The translations under genes were made by a program, and so were the position numbers. A stretch of 64,000 bases of DNA from Paracyclopina nana (taxonomy: Eukaryota; Arthropoda; Copepoda; Cyclopoida; Cyclopettidae), in contig JAGUCH010000008.1 in the NCBI GenBank assembly GCA_019096065.1, positions 563,001 through 627,000 of the forward strand. The letters run 5' to 3'. Shown here piece by piece: positions 27,640-40,775 of the stretch. The stretch's first letter is position 1; each line of letters opens with the position of its first letter. The notes below the pieces were generated by a model. It was given only the letters and a program-made list of their open reading frames with translations. It was not told the DNA's origin and did no database searches.

Positions 27640-30600
27640 ATTAAATCAAAAGTAGAGAAAAATTCATAAAATGGCTCACTTTTTAAAGCAATTATACCAG
27701 CAAAAATAGAGTCTGATTCATAAAAAGGCAACAATGTGTCTTCAAAAATTAAAAATAAAAATAAAAAGCTCGAGCTTTAAATCAGATTTTATTTTTATAG
27801 CGCAAGTTTTTGCAGAAAGAATCACGCAACCTATGCTGTGAATTCCCGGAAAACTGGATACTAAAAATTCGAGTAAAACCAAAATGCGCTGTAGTTCAAT
27901 TCATCTACGCACGACTGGTTAAGCTTATTGCGTTGGCTTAGCTCATTTTTTTCTCCTCCAGAAAACTCGCTAAAGTGTGAAATGCTTCCCATTTTATGAG
28001 TGCATTCACCCATGACATTCCATCGCACAGTGGCTTATTTTTAATCTCATAAGTAGCATAACTCAAACTGAAATAGAATCTGATTCATTAAAAATTAAAA
28101 AGCAAAGTCAATCTAAAAATATTGATAAAAAGTTAAGCATAATTATTTTTTAAAAATAGAGTCTGATCCGGAATTACCATGATTAACTATCGAATCAGGC
28201 CAGCTTTTTTAAGGCCTCACTTTTTTGTTTTGGTAATGTTCACCTACGTGGAACGAGCTCATGCTTTAGCACAGTGGACAATTCCAATAAAAACAAATAT
28301 TATTTTGTTCAAAAATTGGCATATTTTTATTTTTATTTTAATTTTTAAAAAGCGAAGTAAAAAGTTTGATTTTTTGTGCTCAGTGTGCACTGAGCTATTA
28401 ATATAAATGCCATAGAAAAGGAAGCAGGGCATTTATGAATGGCGTTTGATATTTTGTCACAAATTGAGGCCCTTCTGCACAGTGGATTATTTTTCAGCTT
28501 GGACGCGCATCACAAAGCCGCAACAAATCTTCTTTGCATTTTTCTTAAATAACCTCAAAGTCACGAACAAAATTCAATAATATTTAAAGAGGTAATCCAA
28601 CCATTTTCCTCCAAATGGTGGCAAAATAATCCACTGTGGACCTAAGTAGGAATTTGATTTTCTTTGGCACATCCACGGTGAACCAAGCGAGCATTCTTGG
28701 CACCTATAATTGCTAATTATTATCATGATTTTCGTGTCTGTTAATCTATTTTTACATAATGGAGCGCACAACAACAAAAAAGGCTGAATAAGAATAAAAA
28801 GCATGCGATGTTGTGAGCCCAAATAAAAGGCGATTCATTCAAAGCGTTGTCATTCCTCATGCCAAACGCAAATAACCAAAAATATACCACCTCTCTTGGT
28901 GGTATTTTTGGCGGTATACGAGTTTGAAAGTACCAGCGGTTTTGCTCTTCACCTAGTAAATTGTATACCATGATACCACAGTGGGCTATTTGCCACTTTT
29001 AAAAGGATTAAACCATAATTTGAATTTTCTTTTTAAGGCCTTTTTAATTACTATAATACTTATTTATACTATGCGTGCATTCAATTTTCAGAATCCACTG
29101 TGCATGCATTGTATGATCATGAAAACATAATAATAAAATTAATTTTGATTTTTTTAATTATGAAAAAATGTTTTTTCTTATGTTCGCTTACTTTATATTC
29201 GATGTTCAGAATCCACTGTGCACATGTAGCAAAATCATAAAATTTGCATATAAATATAACTTTGCATTATTTGAAAATTATTAACTTAAAAGATCTTTTT
29301 TAATGCGCGCATTTCTCCATAAAAATCCACTGTGCATGTGTACCATAATCATGAAAAGAAAGTGCTTTCTCAGCTTAAGCGCAACTTTTTTACTCGCTTT
29401 TGGGGGCTACCACTAAAAACTTTGCCATGATCATGCCACAAAAAATGCAATACACGGTTTTTCCCGAAAAATTAAAAATTGAGTGTTGCAACAATTTTTT
29501 TCAGCTCTTCTCAAGTGTGCGAAATCCAGATAATCTTTGATTTTAATGACTGGAAGAAACAGATCTGATATTGCAGCAAATAAAGTACAAGGTTTTACAG
29601 TGTACACACTGTAAAAGCAGTTCTGCTTTGGACCCTCCAAAAGCCTACCTTGGCATGGCACAGTGGGGTAAAGTCCCCTAAAAGTTTCATTACCAATTTC
29701 GCAGTTAAAACTGTGGTTTTTCTAAATTAAAAAAGCATTAGTTTGATAACATGTTGAAAATGTCGAAAATATTTTTGGGGGTTTGGAGGGCACGTTTGCC
29801 CCGCTGTGCAGCAGATCCCAATGAAGAGTGAACACACACAACTAAAGTGAGAACCACAAACCATCTAAAAATCATTCCAGTGTGAGACAGACAAGTGGAC
29901 AGATGGAATTAAATCTACGAAATTCCTAAAGAATAATAAAGAGTGACTTTTAAATTGCATTAACAACAATTACTAAGGAAACAAACACTAATATCGATTT
30001 AATAACTTGTGAACAAGAAACGCATCAGCTGAAAATTGCTGCTTCATTCACAACACAAAAAGGGTAAGTCTGTTTTTTTTTTTCCTTCACTGAATTATTC
30101 AACTGAAACAAAAGTTGATTTTATTTGTCAAAAGTGACCTTTTTAATTTTTTAACTGACAAAAATGCCAAATTTCAGATGAAATAATGGTATTTGGCATG
30201 AAAAGCCACTGAAACTCTTTAAAAACCGAAAAATGCATTTAAAAATGTAAACAACCAATTGGCGGAAAAATCAAAATAAATAAAATGAGAACCGCAAACA
30301 AAATAAATGATTTTTAACAAAAGTAAACAAAGAACAGTTTAACAAGGAAAAAGTAAACAAATATTTGACATCATTTCTTGTTTAAATATTTAGAAAAATC
30401 CAGCTTAGCTCAAAGGCACAAAGTGAAAAACCACAAGAGGAAGAACTTTTTTACACATTCAGAGCATCATTGTGTAGCAATTTCAGAACAGGAAGACATT
30501 TCGGTCAACAGTTTTGAAAAAGGTTTTTTCATTTATTATGGACAAAAAGAGGCTTTAGAATTCCCTTTGAAACGGTTAATTCGAAAAAAGGAGCAAGAAA

Positions 30601-30795
30601 CACAGGAAACAATTTTAAGCAAGCAACTGCTTTGTTTTGATTGATGACGTCATTCTTAGATCAGTCCAATTTTGCGCGCTTCACACTCGATTAACTTTCC
30701 CTGCTGAATCGAAATAGATTCACTAACAAAATCAACCATCTCTAGATGGCATTTTTATGTGGAAGACTTGAAACGCTCAGCCTATCACCGAAATG
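27640..30795. other. gene-free AT-rich stretch with recurring TCCACTGTGCA words
   Basis: No supported gene. A short word ATCCACTGTGCA, or its complement, recurs at about 28270, 28478, 28622, 28976, 29096, 29211 and 29325. A perfect 8-bp hairpin ATACCACC/GGTGGTAT lies at 28884-28905. Confidence 0.45.
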
Positions 30796-30798
30796 ATG

Positions 30799-31915
30799 TT
30801 CTGAGCTGAGTTGCAACTGAGCTGAGTTGCAACTGAGCTGAGTTGCAACTGAGCTGAGTTGCATCTGAGCTGAGATGCAACTGAGCTGAGTTGCATCTGA
30901 GCATAGCTTTAACTGATCTGAGCATTAACTTAGCGGAGTTTTGAGAGAACTTAGTGTCAACTGAGCTAAGTTTCAACTGAGTTGAGTTTCAACTGAGCTG
31001 AGTTTCAACTGAACTGAGCTATAAACAAGCTGACTTACAACTGAAAGAGATTCAAATGAGCTGAACTTCACCTGAACTGAGTTTCTAGTGAGCTACGATC
31101 TCAGCTTTCAACTAAGCTGAGATTCTACTGAGCCGTGTTTCCATTGAAATGATCTGAGTAGCAGCTGACTAGATTTTAACTGAGCTGAGATTCAGCTGAC
31201 CTGAGTTTAAACTGAGCTGAGATTCAATTAAGATGAGCTTCTACTGAAATGAGTCAAAACTAAGCTGAAAGACTCAGCCTTCTGCTGAGCTGTGAATTAA
31301 GATTAAAGTTCAGTTGCAACTGAGCTGGGTGGCAACTGAGCTGCATGGCAGCTGAGCAGAGTTTCCACTGAGCTGAGTTTCCACTGAGCTGAGTTTTAAC
31401 TGAGCTGAGTTTTAACTGAGCTGAGTTTGAACTGAGCTGAGTTTCAACTGAGCAGTTTCAACTGAGCTGAGTTTCAACTGAGCAGAGTTTCAACTGAGCT
31501 GAGCTGAGTTTCAACTGAGCTGAGCTGAGTTTCCACTGAGCTGAGGTTCCACTGAGCTGAGGTTCCACTGAGCTGAGGTTCCACTGAGCTGAGTTTCAAC
31601 TGAGCTGAGTTTCAACTGAGCATAGCTTCAACTGAGCATAGCTTTAACTGATCTGAGCATTAACTTAGCGGAGTTTTGAGAGAACTTAGTGTCAACTGAG
31701 CTAAGTTTCAACTGAGTTGAGTTTCAACTGAGCTGAGTTTCAACTGAACTGAGCTTAAACTTAATTGAACAAAGCTGAACTTCAACTGAGTTGAGTTGCA
31801 ACTGAGCATCTGAGTTGAGTTTCAATTGAGCAACTGAGTTGAGTTTCAACTGAGCAACTGAGTTGAGTTTCAACTGAGCTTCAACTGAGCAACTGAGTCT
31901 CAAACTTAGGCCAAA
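30799..31915. repeat. minisatellite, 16-bp unit
   Basis: Many copies of ACTGAGCTGAGTTTCA and variants (GAGTTGCA, GAGTTCCA). An exact longer block including CATAGCTTTAACTGATCTGAG occurs twice (about 30902 and 31621), showing segmental duplication inside the array. Confidence 0.9.
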
Positions 31916-31919
31916 CTGA

Positions 31920-34900
31920 GCCCTAATTGAGGCTCACATGACCAAAACTGGGGTTAAAAGAGCCCCTCCTCAGTAAAATAAAGCTAAGACTAACTGAGCT
32001 AAATCAGTGCCTTAACTAAGATAACCAGACTAGAGCTCAAGTAAAGCGAAATAAGCTTAAAACAGAGCTCAAACTGGTCACTTGACGCCACTTTAAAGAA
32101 TAGCAACAAAGAATGGCTGTGTTGATTGTGTATTTACAAAGTGGAACCTTCAAAAACCAAGTCCAATAAAAACTCATACAATGGAGAATAAAAAAATCAT
32201 CACTTCCAATTGGCTTCCTGTTGATACCATTAAAAAGTTATTGTCTTTAACCTGATACAAGTTAATTTGTCAAAACAACCGTTCAATTTTCAGTTAAGAT
32301 AGTAGGGAAAAATGCTGTTTTCTTTACAGCAACTCAACATTACCCTGATGCGTGACAACTAATGCTAAGCAATTTTAAAAGCACAAAAGATTAGCAAAGC
32401 AATGACTGTTTTTAAAACTGTATTTTGCAAAATGTTTCTTTAGCAGATTTTATGGCAAATATTAGAGTGAAAGCTGTCAAAAAGACACTAGTAAGAAAAG
32501 TAAGCTATGATTTTGCTGACAGGTCAGAAAATGTGGTGTAGAATGGTATAAGCAATGGAGAATGCAGATTAATAACAAATAGCTGTAATGTAATGGCTGT
32601 GGTGGCCTTCAAGACTTAAGAATATAGGCCAAAGTGGAAAGAAGAACAACTTCTTGAATTAAGTAGCTATTATGGCATAAACATTAGGAGAATACAACTT
32701 ACTTTCCATATGGATTCAAGCGGTTAAAATCTATTTAGCAAGTCACATTTGTCGTAAAGTTGAACAAGCTATGAAAAAACTTAAATTGGTTTGTTAACTT
32801 GACAAAGCTGACATCAGGTAAATTATTGTCTATCATTGACTATGCAACAGCCTTGATGTCATAAGTGGATGCGCTGACATGTTTTCACAGTCATTTAACA
32901 GCAAAATCAATAATACGTTTCTCATTAAACTTAACTTTAACGGTGGAAGTAAATACATAGTTTATAATGAATTAATGACTTAATGATAACATAGTACACA
33001 TTCTATCAATAATACGTTTTAGTTCAAGCGCATTTTATCATCTGCAAACAAAGCGTGAAATGACTTGTGAAAGGTTAAAATGAGAATGCTATTGATGCTT
33101 GGCTTATCTTTTGAAATCTGCATAGGTTATCGATATACAAATATCAAGTAATCTTTGCCAGTTCCAATTTGTGTACAGTTGATATGGAGGCGTCAATTTT
33201 TGCCTTGCAGGAAATTGAATTGGCTCACAATCATCATAATAGTGCTGCACTTTTTTGTTGCTTCACAGCTCTGAGCTGCCATAACAAATCTGGTCTTTTT
33301 ATGTTCTTTTTTTGTTTGCTGTAGTAGTGTGTGTCTCCAAAAATAAACTACTATGGACATAAACACTTAAAAGGAAAAGCATGCTAACACAAAAGTTGTG
33401 TTCTGTTGATGGCATTGAGATTTCTTTGAACCAGTTTACTGAAGAGAAGAAAAGTTTGGAAAACTGGTCAAATGTCAACAGTTTCTTGCAGCATTGTAGC
33501 AGTAGCTCTAATGGAACCACAAGCTAAGTTAAGCCACTTTTGACACACCTTAGGAATATTGCATTGACCTAGATAAAATGCTACATAGTGGCATAGCTCT
33601 ATTATCTACAGCTGAGAGTGACCTGAAAATATTAACTAACACTTTTACTGCCTTCCATTGCATTGCATTTTTTTATTTACAGGCCTGCAGCCATTTGTTC
33701 TATTGCCATGTTGCAAATACTGACAAAAATTGATCATTATGTGAAAGTGACACAAGTTTCTGTACTGATGCAGTTTTTTTCATACTGCACAAAAATGGCT
33801 ACTGCAGCAGCTAGAAGTAGAGTTTATTCATTGTATTGGAGGTTTTTACTAGGCATAAGTGCATGATGTGGTTGAGCATCTTACTTTCGAAATTTGCACT
33901 CATTTGCATTTAAAAGTGTGGGAAAGATCACAAAAGATTAGCAAAGCAAAGCTAACATTATCATTGCTCAGCATGGTGCAGTCATTTCACTTTTCATTTT
34001 AACGCTTAAAATATTTATTAATATGATTGACGTTAATTACTTACAATGCTATTTTTGAATTAAAACTTTTGATAATAAACTTTAGATATGTGTTTATGTC
34101 AGCGGCATTTAATTAATGATAAAAAACTAAATTAAGGTTATCGGTGAATGCATGCGAAGAACATGCCAGTGCATCCGCCTTGGACATCAAGGATGATGCA
34201 TAGTCTATAATAGACAATAATTAACCTGTTGTCAGCTTTAACAAGGAAGCAAGCCAATAACAGTTCTCACATAGATTTACCAACTTGTGAACAAATGTAG
34301 ACTGATGTATTCGAATGATTAAAGCGAATGAATGACCACCAACACCCACATGCTTGCATGTGATGAGCCTTGTAATCCTTCCTTGACAGATTTTAATTTG
34401 AAAATGACCAATTACAAGGGAGTGGCCTAAATGATTACAAAGCAAATTCTAATTGGAGGCACAAGCCTAGAAGTTTTTGGTGTTTTTTTGCTGCTAAATC
34501 TCCAACTTCAAAAGGTTGGTCATTAGTGCAAAAGTATGGCAAAAAGAGGGCCATTCTCTCACCATATTTAGCACTCTAATGTCATGTCTTTTCTTGTGTG
34601 GGTGTAGGTACAAGCTGTCAAGAAAAAAAGGTGACAATCCCTCAAAATTGTAATTTGGCCAAAAATAATTTTCAAGGCCACTTTTCTTGAAATGTACTGC
34701 ATACAATTTCTGGTTCATTGCTAATCATTTGAATTTCCAACATTTGAGAAATTTTTGGCTTGGATCGACATAGTACAGTCAAAAAAAACCTCCATTATGA
34801 TGCATTATTATTTTGTGAATCTACATTTGTGGATAACTTCAAGGTTGCAGCCATAAATAAACTGCTTTAGTTGTATAACAGTAAAACCAAATATTTGTGA

Positions 34901-35270
34901 GTGTCATAAAAGTCTCATTTTCATGGTGGAAAAAAGTGCAAGAGGGTGAACAATTTGCAGCAGCCTTTCTCACTTTCATGGGACAAAAATACTTGGAGGA
35001 ATATAATAACACTTTTGCCAATGGCATGGAAAATTGTGGCCCAGATTCCTTTTTTGGCCAATAACTGTGTGTACTTGTGTCCTGGTCAAACCCCCACTGG
35101 GGGAATATGGAATCTGTCAAAATGTTGAGAAAACCAACTCCACTTTTCAAACAGCTTGGAAAAATTACAAATATTTTATGCATCAATAAAAGTAACCATT
35201 TTACTGAGTCCTAAGAGTCTTTGATGATATGAGAGGCTCAAGTTGATCTTTAAAACTTGAGCTGAGAACC
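31920..35270. other. no gene recognised
   Basis: AT-rich DNA with scattered frames under about 115 codons, none with a family I know. No mobile element ends or RNA gene seen. Confidence 0.45.
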
Positions 35271-36150
35271 TCTGAAATAATTTTGCTGAGAGCATCTTGC
35301 TGAGAGTACCTAGCTGAGAGATTCTAGCTGAGAGAATCTAGCTGAGAGCATCTAGTATCCAACTGATACACTCAAACTGAGACTTTCAAACTGATACATT
35401 CAAACTGAGACATTCAAACTGAGACACTCAAACTGAGATACCCAAAATGAGACACCCAAACTGAGATACCCAAACTGAGACATTCAAACTGAGACATTCA
35501 AACTGAGACACTCAAACTGAGATGCTCAAAATGAGACACTCAAACTAATCTAGCTGAGACACTCAAACTGAGACACTCTCATTGAAACACTCTAATTGAT
35601 CCCCTCTAACTGGGACACTCCAACTGGGACACTCCAACTGGGACACTCCAACTGAGATACTCCAACTGAGACACTCCAACTGAGACACTCAAACTGAGAC
35701 ACTTTAACCTTACTCTCCAAATAAGACATTCTAAGTTAGACACTCTGACTGAAATCCTCTAACTGAGACACTCCCACTGAGACACTCCAACTGAGACACT
35801 TAAACCTCAAACTGAGATGCTCAAAATGAGACATTGAAACTAACACATTTCTACTGAGACAATCCAACCAAAAAACTAATTGAGACACTCTAGCCAAGAC
35901 ACTCTAACTGAGACACTCTAAATACGACACCCTAGCTGAGATCCTCTAACGAATACACTTCATCTGGAGACACTCCAACTGAATTACTCCAACTGAGACA
36001 CTCCAACCGAGACACTCCAACCGAGACACTCCAACTAAGACACTCTAAATAAGACATTCTAAATGAGACACTCTGACTGAAATCTTCTGAGACACTCCTA
36101 CTGAGATACTCCAACTGAGACACTCCAACTGAGACACTCTAGATTTAGAC
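35271..36150. repeat. minisatellite, 14-bp unit
   Basis: Copies of AACTGAGACACTCC with variants (AAACTGAGACACTC, TAGCTGAGAGAATC). The proximal part has the related unit GCTGAGAGCATCTA. All share the ACTGAG core with the 16-bp array at 30.8 kb. Confidence 0.9.
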
Positions 36151-38370
36151 ACACAGCTGATGTAGTCCAATCAAAACCTTTTAGGTTAAACACAATCAAA
36201 TTCAAGTCTGATTTTGGAAAGGAGAAATTCCTTGGCTACCTTTGGATTGACCAGCAATTCTGAGTGAAAGTTGACCACTCATCTTGGCAACACTTTTCAA
36301 AACTTGTGTTCCCACAGTGCAAAGCTGGTCTGCAGTAGCAATGTCATTTAATACAATTTGTGCTGAATACATTTCGTGTGCCATTAGGGTGACCATGCAC
36401 AATTTTCCAATCATTGTGGCTGCTGCCATTGCTGCTGGTGGTCAAATAAAAAGGGGCTGTAGTAATTCTGACAATTATCTGCTGAATCAAGAGCATCGAT
36501 GCGTAAACTTGGAAAATAAACCACTTTCTCCAATGAGAGAAAACTCACAGCATGAATTTCCCAATTAGCAATTTTTTCCCACTTTTTTTTCCTTTTTTTG
36601 GATGCCAGCCAAAAATGATATTTACTTAGCAAAAATTGGCCAAATTATGTTTTTGCCATCATTTTGCTCATGACTGAGAGTTAGCTGTAATTGCTAGTAC
36701 AACAATTAAAGTGCAATGTCTTGAAAAACAGTTGCAATTACTCTGGTCAACAAGCATGAAGAGCTCAGGAGTAGAGTGCTGTGCTTTTAGCAGAACTTAG
36801 CAGATATTTGAGCCGTTTCTGAATAATTTTCTCAGAGCCAAATTTTGGCAGAGCACAGCAGCATTCAATTGATGGGAAAATCTCCCACGAGCATTTTCTT
36901 CTGGAATAACCGCACATAATACACCATATTAGCCATTAATTTTGAGATTTGATGAAAAAGTAACCAGACTTTCCTATTAAACAACCATTAGGCCTACCAG
37001 CTTTTAAAACAGGCTGCAATTTTGGAAAATGCCAAAATGCAACATGTTTTTATGACAAAAACTGTATAAAGTATGTTTAAAATTAAAATTGGTGACTTTA
37101 TATGCAAATTCTTAATTTGGTGATTTTGGCAGATTTTTAAAAATTGTGGTTCAAATTGTGGTCTTTTATTTAAGTGAAAGAAAAATGTGATTCATAGATT
37201 AAAATCACAATTTGAATCTATGTATTTCAAAAGATAAAAATCAAAACTTGTTTAAAAGATTGTGATTTTAAGAGTTTTAAAACTCATTAAAAGTCATAAA
37301 ACTTTTAATGTTATAAAACATTTAAAGTGTTGATCAATTGCTTAAGACTTTGGCAGAAAATCTCAAAATTACTTGAAAACTGCAAATTCTGCAATGTTTT
37401 AACAGCAAAATGATAGACTTTGGAAATTTCTTGAATTTCTTGTGATGGGAAAAACTAATCGCAAAATGTAAGTAGTAATCGTTCTACTTAATGTAAAAAT
37501 GCTCTAGAAACAATAATGTTCAATTAAGGTGTCCATTTTGACGCAGAAAGTGAAATTCACTGTTTGTAGTTTGTAGCTAGGGTAGTAAGAAATTGTTGTC
37601 AATTCGCTCCAACCTTGAATTCTTCTGACCATCGCTTTTATGTTTAGGAAAAAAGTATCAGAAAACCATAAGGTTAATTGCCCGAAAAATTGTGACTCCG
37701 TCTTTGTGAACGTGGCAATTATTGAAATTGTAGAACACTGTGGGAAATTCGGAACACATAACTTTCAAGGTTCACGACATTGCAGCGAAGATCAAACCGT
37801 TGATTTATTTATTACACCCTTATTTATTGCCAGCTTTTTGGACATGTCTCCACATAAATCAACTTGACCCTTAAGCAGCTGTGAGCAAAGAAGCTTAAAA
37901 ACCGCGAAAAAAGTGCCAATAAAAGGGATTTTTGGGGTCAGTATTGGCATTGCCTTGTTTTGGAATAACAGAATGAGGGCAACATTATGTTTGCCCTGGA
38001 TAAAATCAGCAAAAAGTAGAAAGGGGTTGGGAAAAAGAGGGACTTACCTCAGGGGGGTCTCGTAAGTGAGTTCTTGACGCAAGTTTTGCATGCTAAAATC
38101 ACCAAATCTGTTTGTCTTAGCCTAGGTGGCGCTAGTAGTTCTTACTACATAGCGCGTGAGCTCAAGTGACGTGTCAGTCATGGAGGCAAGCAGGCTAATC
38201 TCACGCGTCTTCAACAGAGCTCCTAGATAAGTTCTGTCTTTTTTAAAAAAGTATGCAATTTGGGCACTTTTTGATAATTTAAGGCTGGTTATGGAAATTT
38301 TTGAAAGTGAAATCCACAGAATTCTATTGAAATTTTGTCTTGAAGCCTACCACAGCTCAGTCAGACTGTG
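36151..38370. other. no gene recognised; one weak minus-strand frame
   Basis: A 75-codon minus-strand frame at 36202-36429 begins MAAATMIGK and has fairly protein-like composition, but no family, splice support or conservation evidence. The remainder is AT-rich and gene-free to my eye. Confidence 0.35.
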
Positions 38371-38428
38371 TGCTATAGTAAAGCAGCGACAAGAACTCAC
38401 CTTATTACTATAGATCATCTTGACTTAC

Positions 38429-38602
38429 CTATTTTTTCCGCGAAGACTTTGTTTACGTTTCGAACGGTGCGACTCGTGCGCGCGGCCGCGCGTCACGGGC
38501 GGGCACGACGGCGTGCGCGCATGCGCAGAAGCAAACCACGTGCGCGCTGAATTTGAAAACGTAAACAAAGGCAGAAGTGCGATTTAAATAGCGGGAAAAT
38601 TG
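38429..38602. promoter_or_regulatory. CpG-rich probable bidirectional promoter with divergent first exons
   Basis: A GC/CpG-dense core (38460-38550) in AT-rich surroundings has a perfect NRF1 palindrome GCGCATGCGC (38517-38526) and an E-box CACGTG (38537-38542). On the plus strand, GCGGGAAAATTG|GTAAGT gives an ideal splice donor (exon end 38602). On the minus strand, GAAAAAATAG|GTAAGT gives another (exon end 38429). The layout is that of a housekeeping bidirectional promoter with short non-coding first exons on each side. The likely partners are the ZC2HC1A-type gene (+) and the ASB gene (-). The donors and motifs are seen; the pairing with the genes is inference. Confidence 0.55.
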
Positions 38603-40119
38603 GTAAGTCTCTCGAAATACTTTCGCTTTTTTTTGACATAAATATTCCATGCAGTGAAAAAGGCCTTTTTGCGTGACCTTGTCCTTCTTTTCTCATCTTT
38701 CTCATGGCATGTCCTTTTTTCGTGAAGGCCAAAACCGGTTAAATCTGAGGCCTTTTTAAGACGAGTCAGACAAGCCAAGGCCACCTTGACTGCTGCAGTC
38801 TAGTGCACTTTTACTTTCTTTTTATTATTAGGCATAACATTTTTAATACAATATGGCCTTGCTTTTTTGTTATGGTGGCTAAAGAAGCTTCAGAAGTTAA
38901 GTGTCGAAAAGTGATCACAAACGTCTCACTTTTTTATGTCAAACTGCAATAAGCAAAAACTGGTGCAACTCCATTAAACCTGCACATCAACGTGCACAGT
39001 GGATTATTTTGCAGCTCGATCGAGCTTCTCGAAATGACCTCACTTTTTTTTTTTTTTCAAAAAGCATGACTTTTGGCAAAATTGAATAATCTAAAGCTTT
39101 TTCCAAGAATTAACTTTTCCATAAATACATGATTTTTGCCCAAATTGAATAACTAAATAATAATAAGTTTTCCAAAGAATAATTTTTGGCAAAAATAAAT
39201 AATTTATGATTTTTTCTTTGAAAAAGTCCTTTTCCTATAAAAAAATATGATTTTAATCGAATAATTTTTGAGATATTACCTTTTCTAGTATTTATCATTT
39301 TTTAAGATTTACAAAAAGTACAATAAAAATACTTCATTTTCTTTTTCTACTCCAAAAAGTCATTTTGAGAAAGCTGAATATTCGCGATTTTTCCGAAATT
39401 GTCCGTTGTGCGCCCATGTTTTTGGCCTTCACAAAAGGTTAGAAAAATTGAGACTTTATTCAGGAAGATCAGTCAATAATGGTCAATGGATGAAAGGAGA
39501 AGTTTTCTTCATGGCTGAGCACCAAATTCAATTTTTCTTGGTCAAACTTTTTTGCCTCCCCCTTTTTTTTTGCAGCTCACAATATTTTAATGGTGCATGG
39601 GAGTTTTGGGTGATTTTTGAACGCCCACAAAAGACAAAATTGTCTGATTGTCGAGCCTTTTTGCGGGACTAAGCCCACGATTTCAACCTGGCAATCACAG
39701 TGGGCCAATTGGCTCTTAAAAGCCCCTTTTATTTTATCTCGGCTTGCCTGTGAAGGAATCGGAATTTTCCAGTGTACAATTTGTGCGTTTTGGCTGGCTG
39801 AGTGCCCCAGTGTGCCTTATTTGGTGACTCATCTACCAGATCTGATCTCGAGGAAGAAGAGACAGAAATGCATTTTGCCTTTATTGAGATGCCTAAAAAA
39901 TCCCCCTGACGTCACTTCTATTTTTATAAAGAAAAGTTCCTCATTTCAAAGCCTAAGGTCCAATCACCCATAGCAACCAAATTGAAGATCTAAACCTCCA
40001 TAAAACGTTGTATGTTTTTTACTGACTCTGAGTGTTGCTCCTAAATCCTTAATGTAGTTCTTAAAAATAATTAGGTTAAGGTAAAAGTGCTCAGACTCGC
40101 TTCTAACTCGCAACACTAT
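38603..40119 (+). other. inferred first intron of the ZC2HC1A-type gene, proximal part
   Basis: AT-rich, with T and A homopolymers (for example 39045-39058) and another TGCACAGTGGATTATTTT word at 38993. No exon recognised. Confidence 0.4.
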
Positions 40120-40775
40120 AGCTAAGTCCAAAAGACTTTAGTTTAAGTCCAAAGGACTTATTTTAAGTCCAAAAGACTAGGTTGAAGTTAAAAAGTCTAA
40201 GTTAAATTTCAAAACTAAGTTTTTATGTCCAAAAGCCTTAGTCTAAGTCCCAAAGTCCTAAAGACTAAGTTCAAGTCCAAAAGACTAAGTTTAAGTTCAA
40301 AAGACTAAGTTTAAGTCCAAAAGACTAAGTTTAAGTCCAAAAGACTAAGTTTAAGTCCAAAAGACTAATTTGAAGTTCAAAAGACTTTGTTTTAGTCTTG
40401 CATACTAATTTAAAGTCTAAAAGACTAAGTTTAAGTCCAAAAGACTAAGTTTAAGTCCAAAAGACTAAGTTTATGTCCAAAAGACTAAATTTAAGTCCCA
40501 AAGACTAATTTGAAGTTCAAAAGACTTTGTTTTAGTCTTGCATACTAATTTAAAGTCTAAAAGACTAAGTTTAAGTCCAAAGGACTAATTTTATGTCTAA
40601 AAGACTAAGTTTAAGTCCAAAGGACTAATTTTATGTCCAAAATACTAACAAAGTCTTAGTCCAAAAGACTAAGTTGAAGTTCAAAAGACTAAGTTTAAGT
40701 CCAAAAGACTGAGATTAAGTCCAAAAACTAATTTTAAGTCCTAAAGCCTAAGTTGAAGTTCAAAGCTTTTTTTAA
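40120..40775. repeat. minisatellite, 20-bp unit
   Basis: About thirty copies of AAGTCCAAAAGACTAAGTTT. A longer block with AAAGACTTTGTTTTAGTCTT is duplicated (about 40379 and 40519), showing higher-order duplication. Confidence 0.9.

Noticed and set aside
30785-30976. Repetitive minus-strand ORF of 63 codons
   Set aside because: It is the 16-bp minisatellite read through.
35932-36123. Repetitive minus-strand ORF of 63 codons
   Set aside because: It is the 14-bp minisatellite read through, not a gene.
25690-36150. CRISPR-like arrays
   Set aside because: Repeats are contiguous minisatellites without unique spacers, in eukaryotic DNA.
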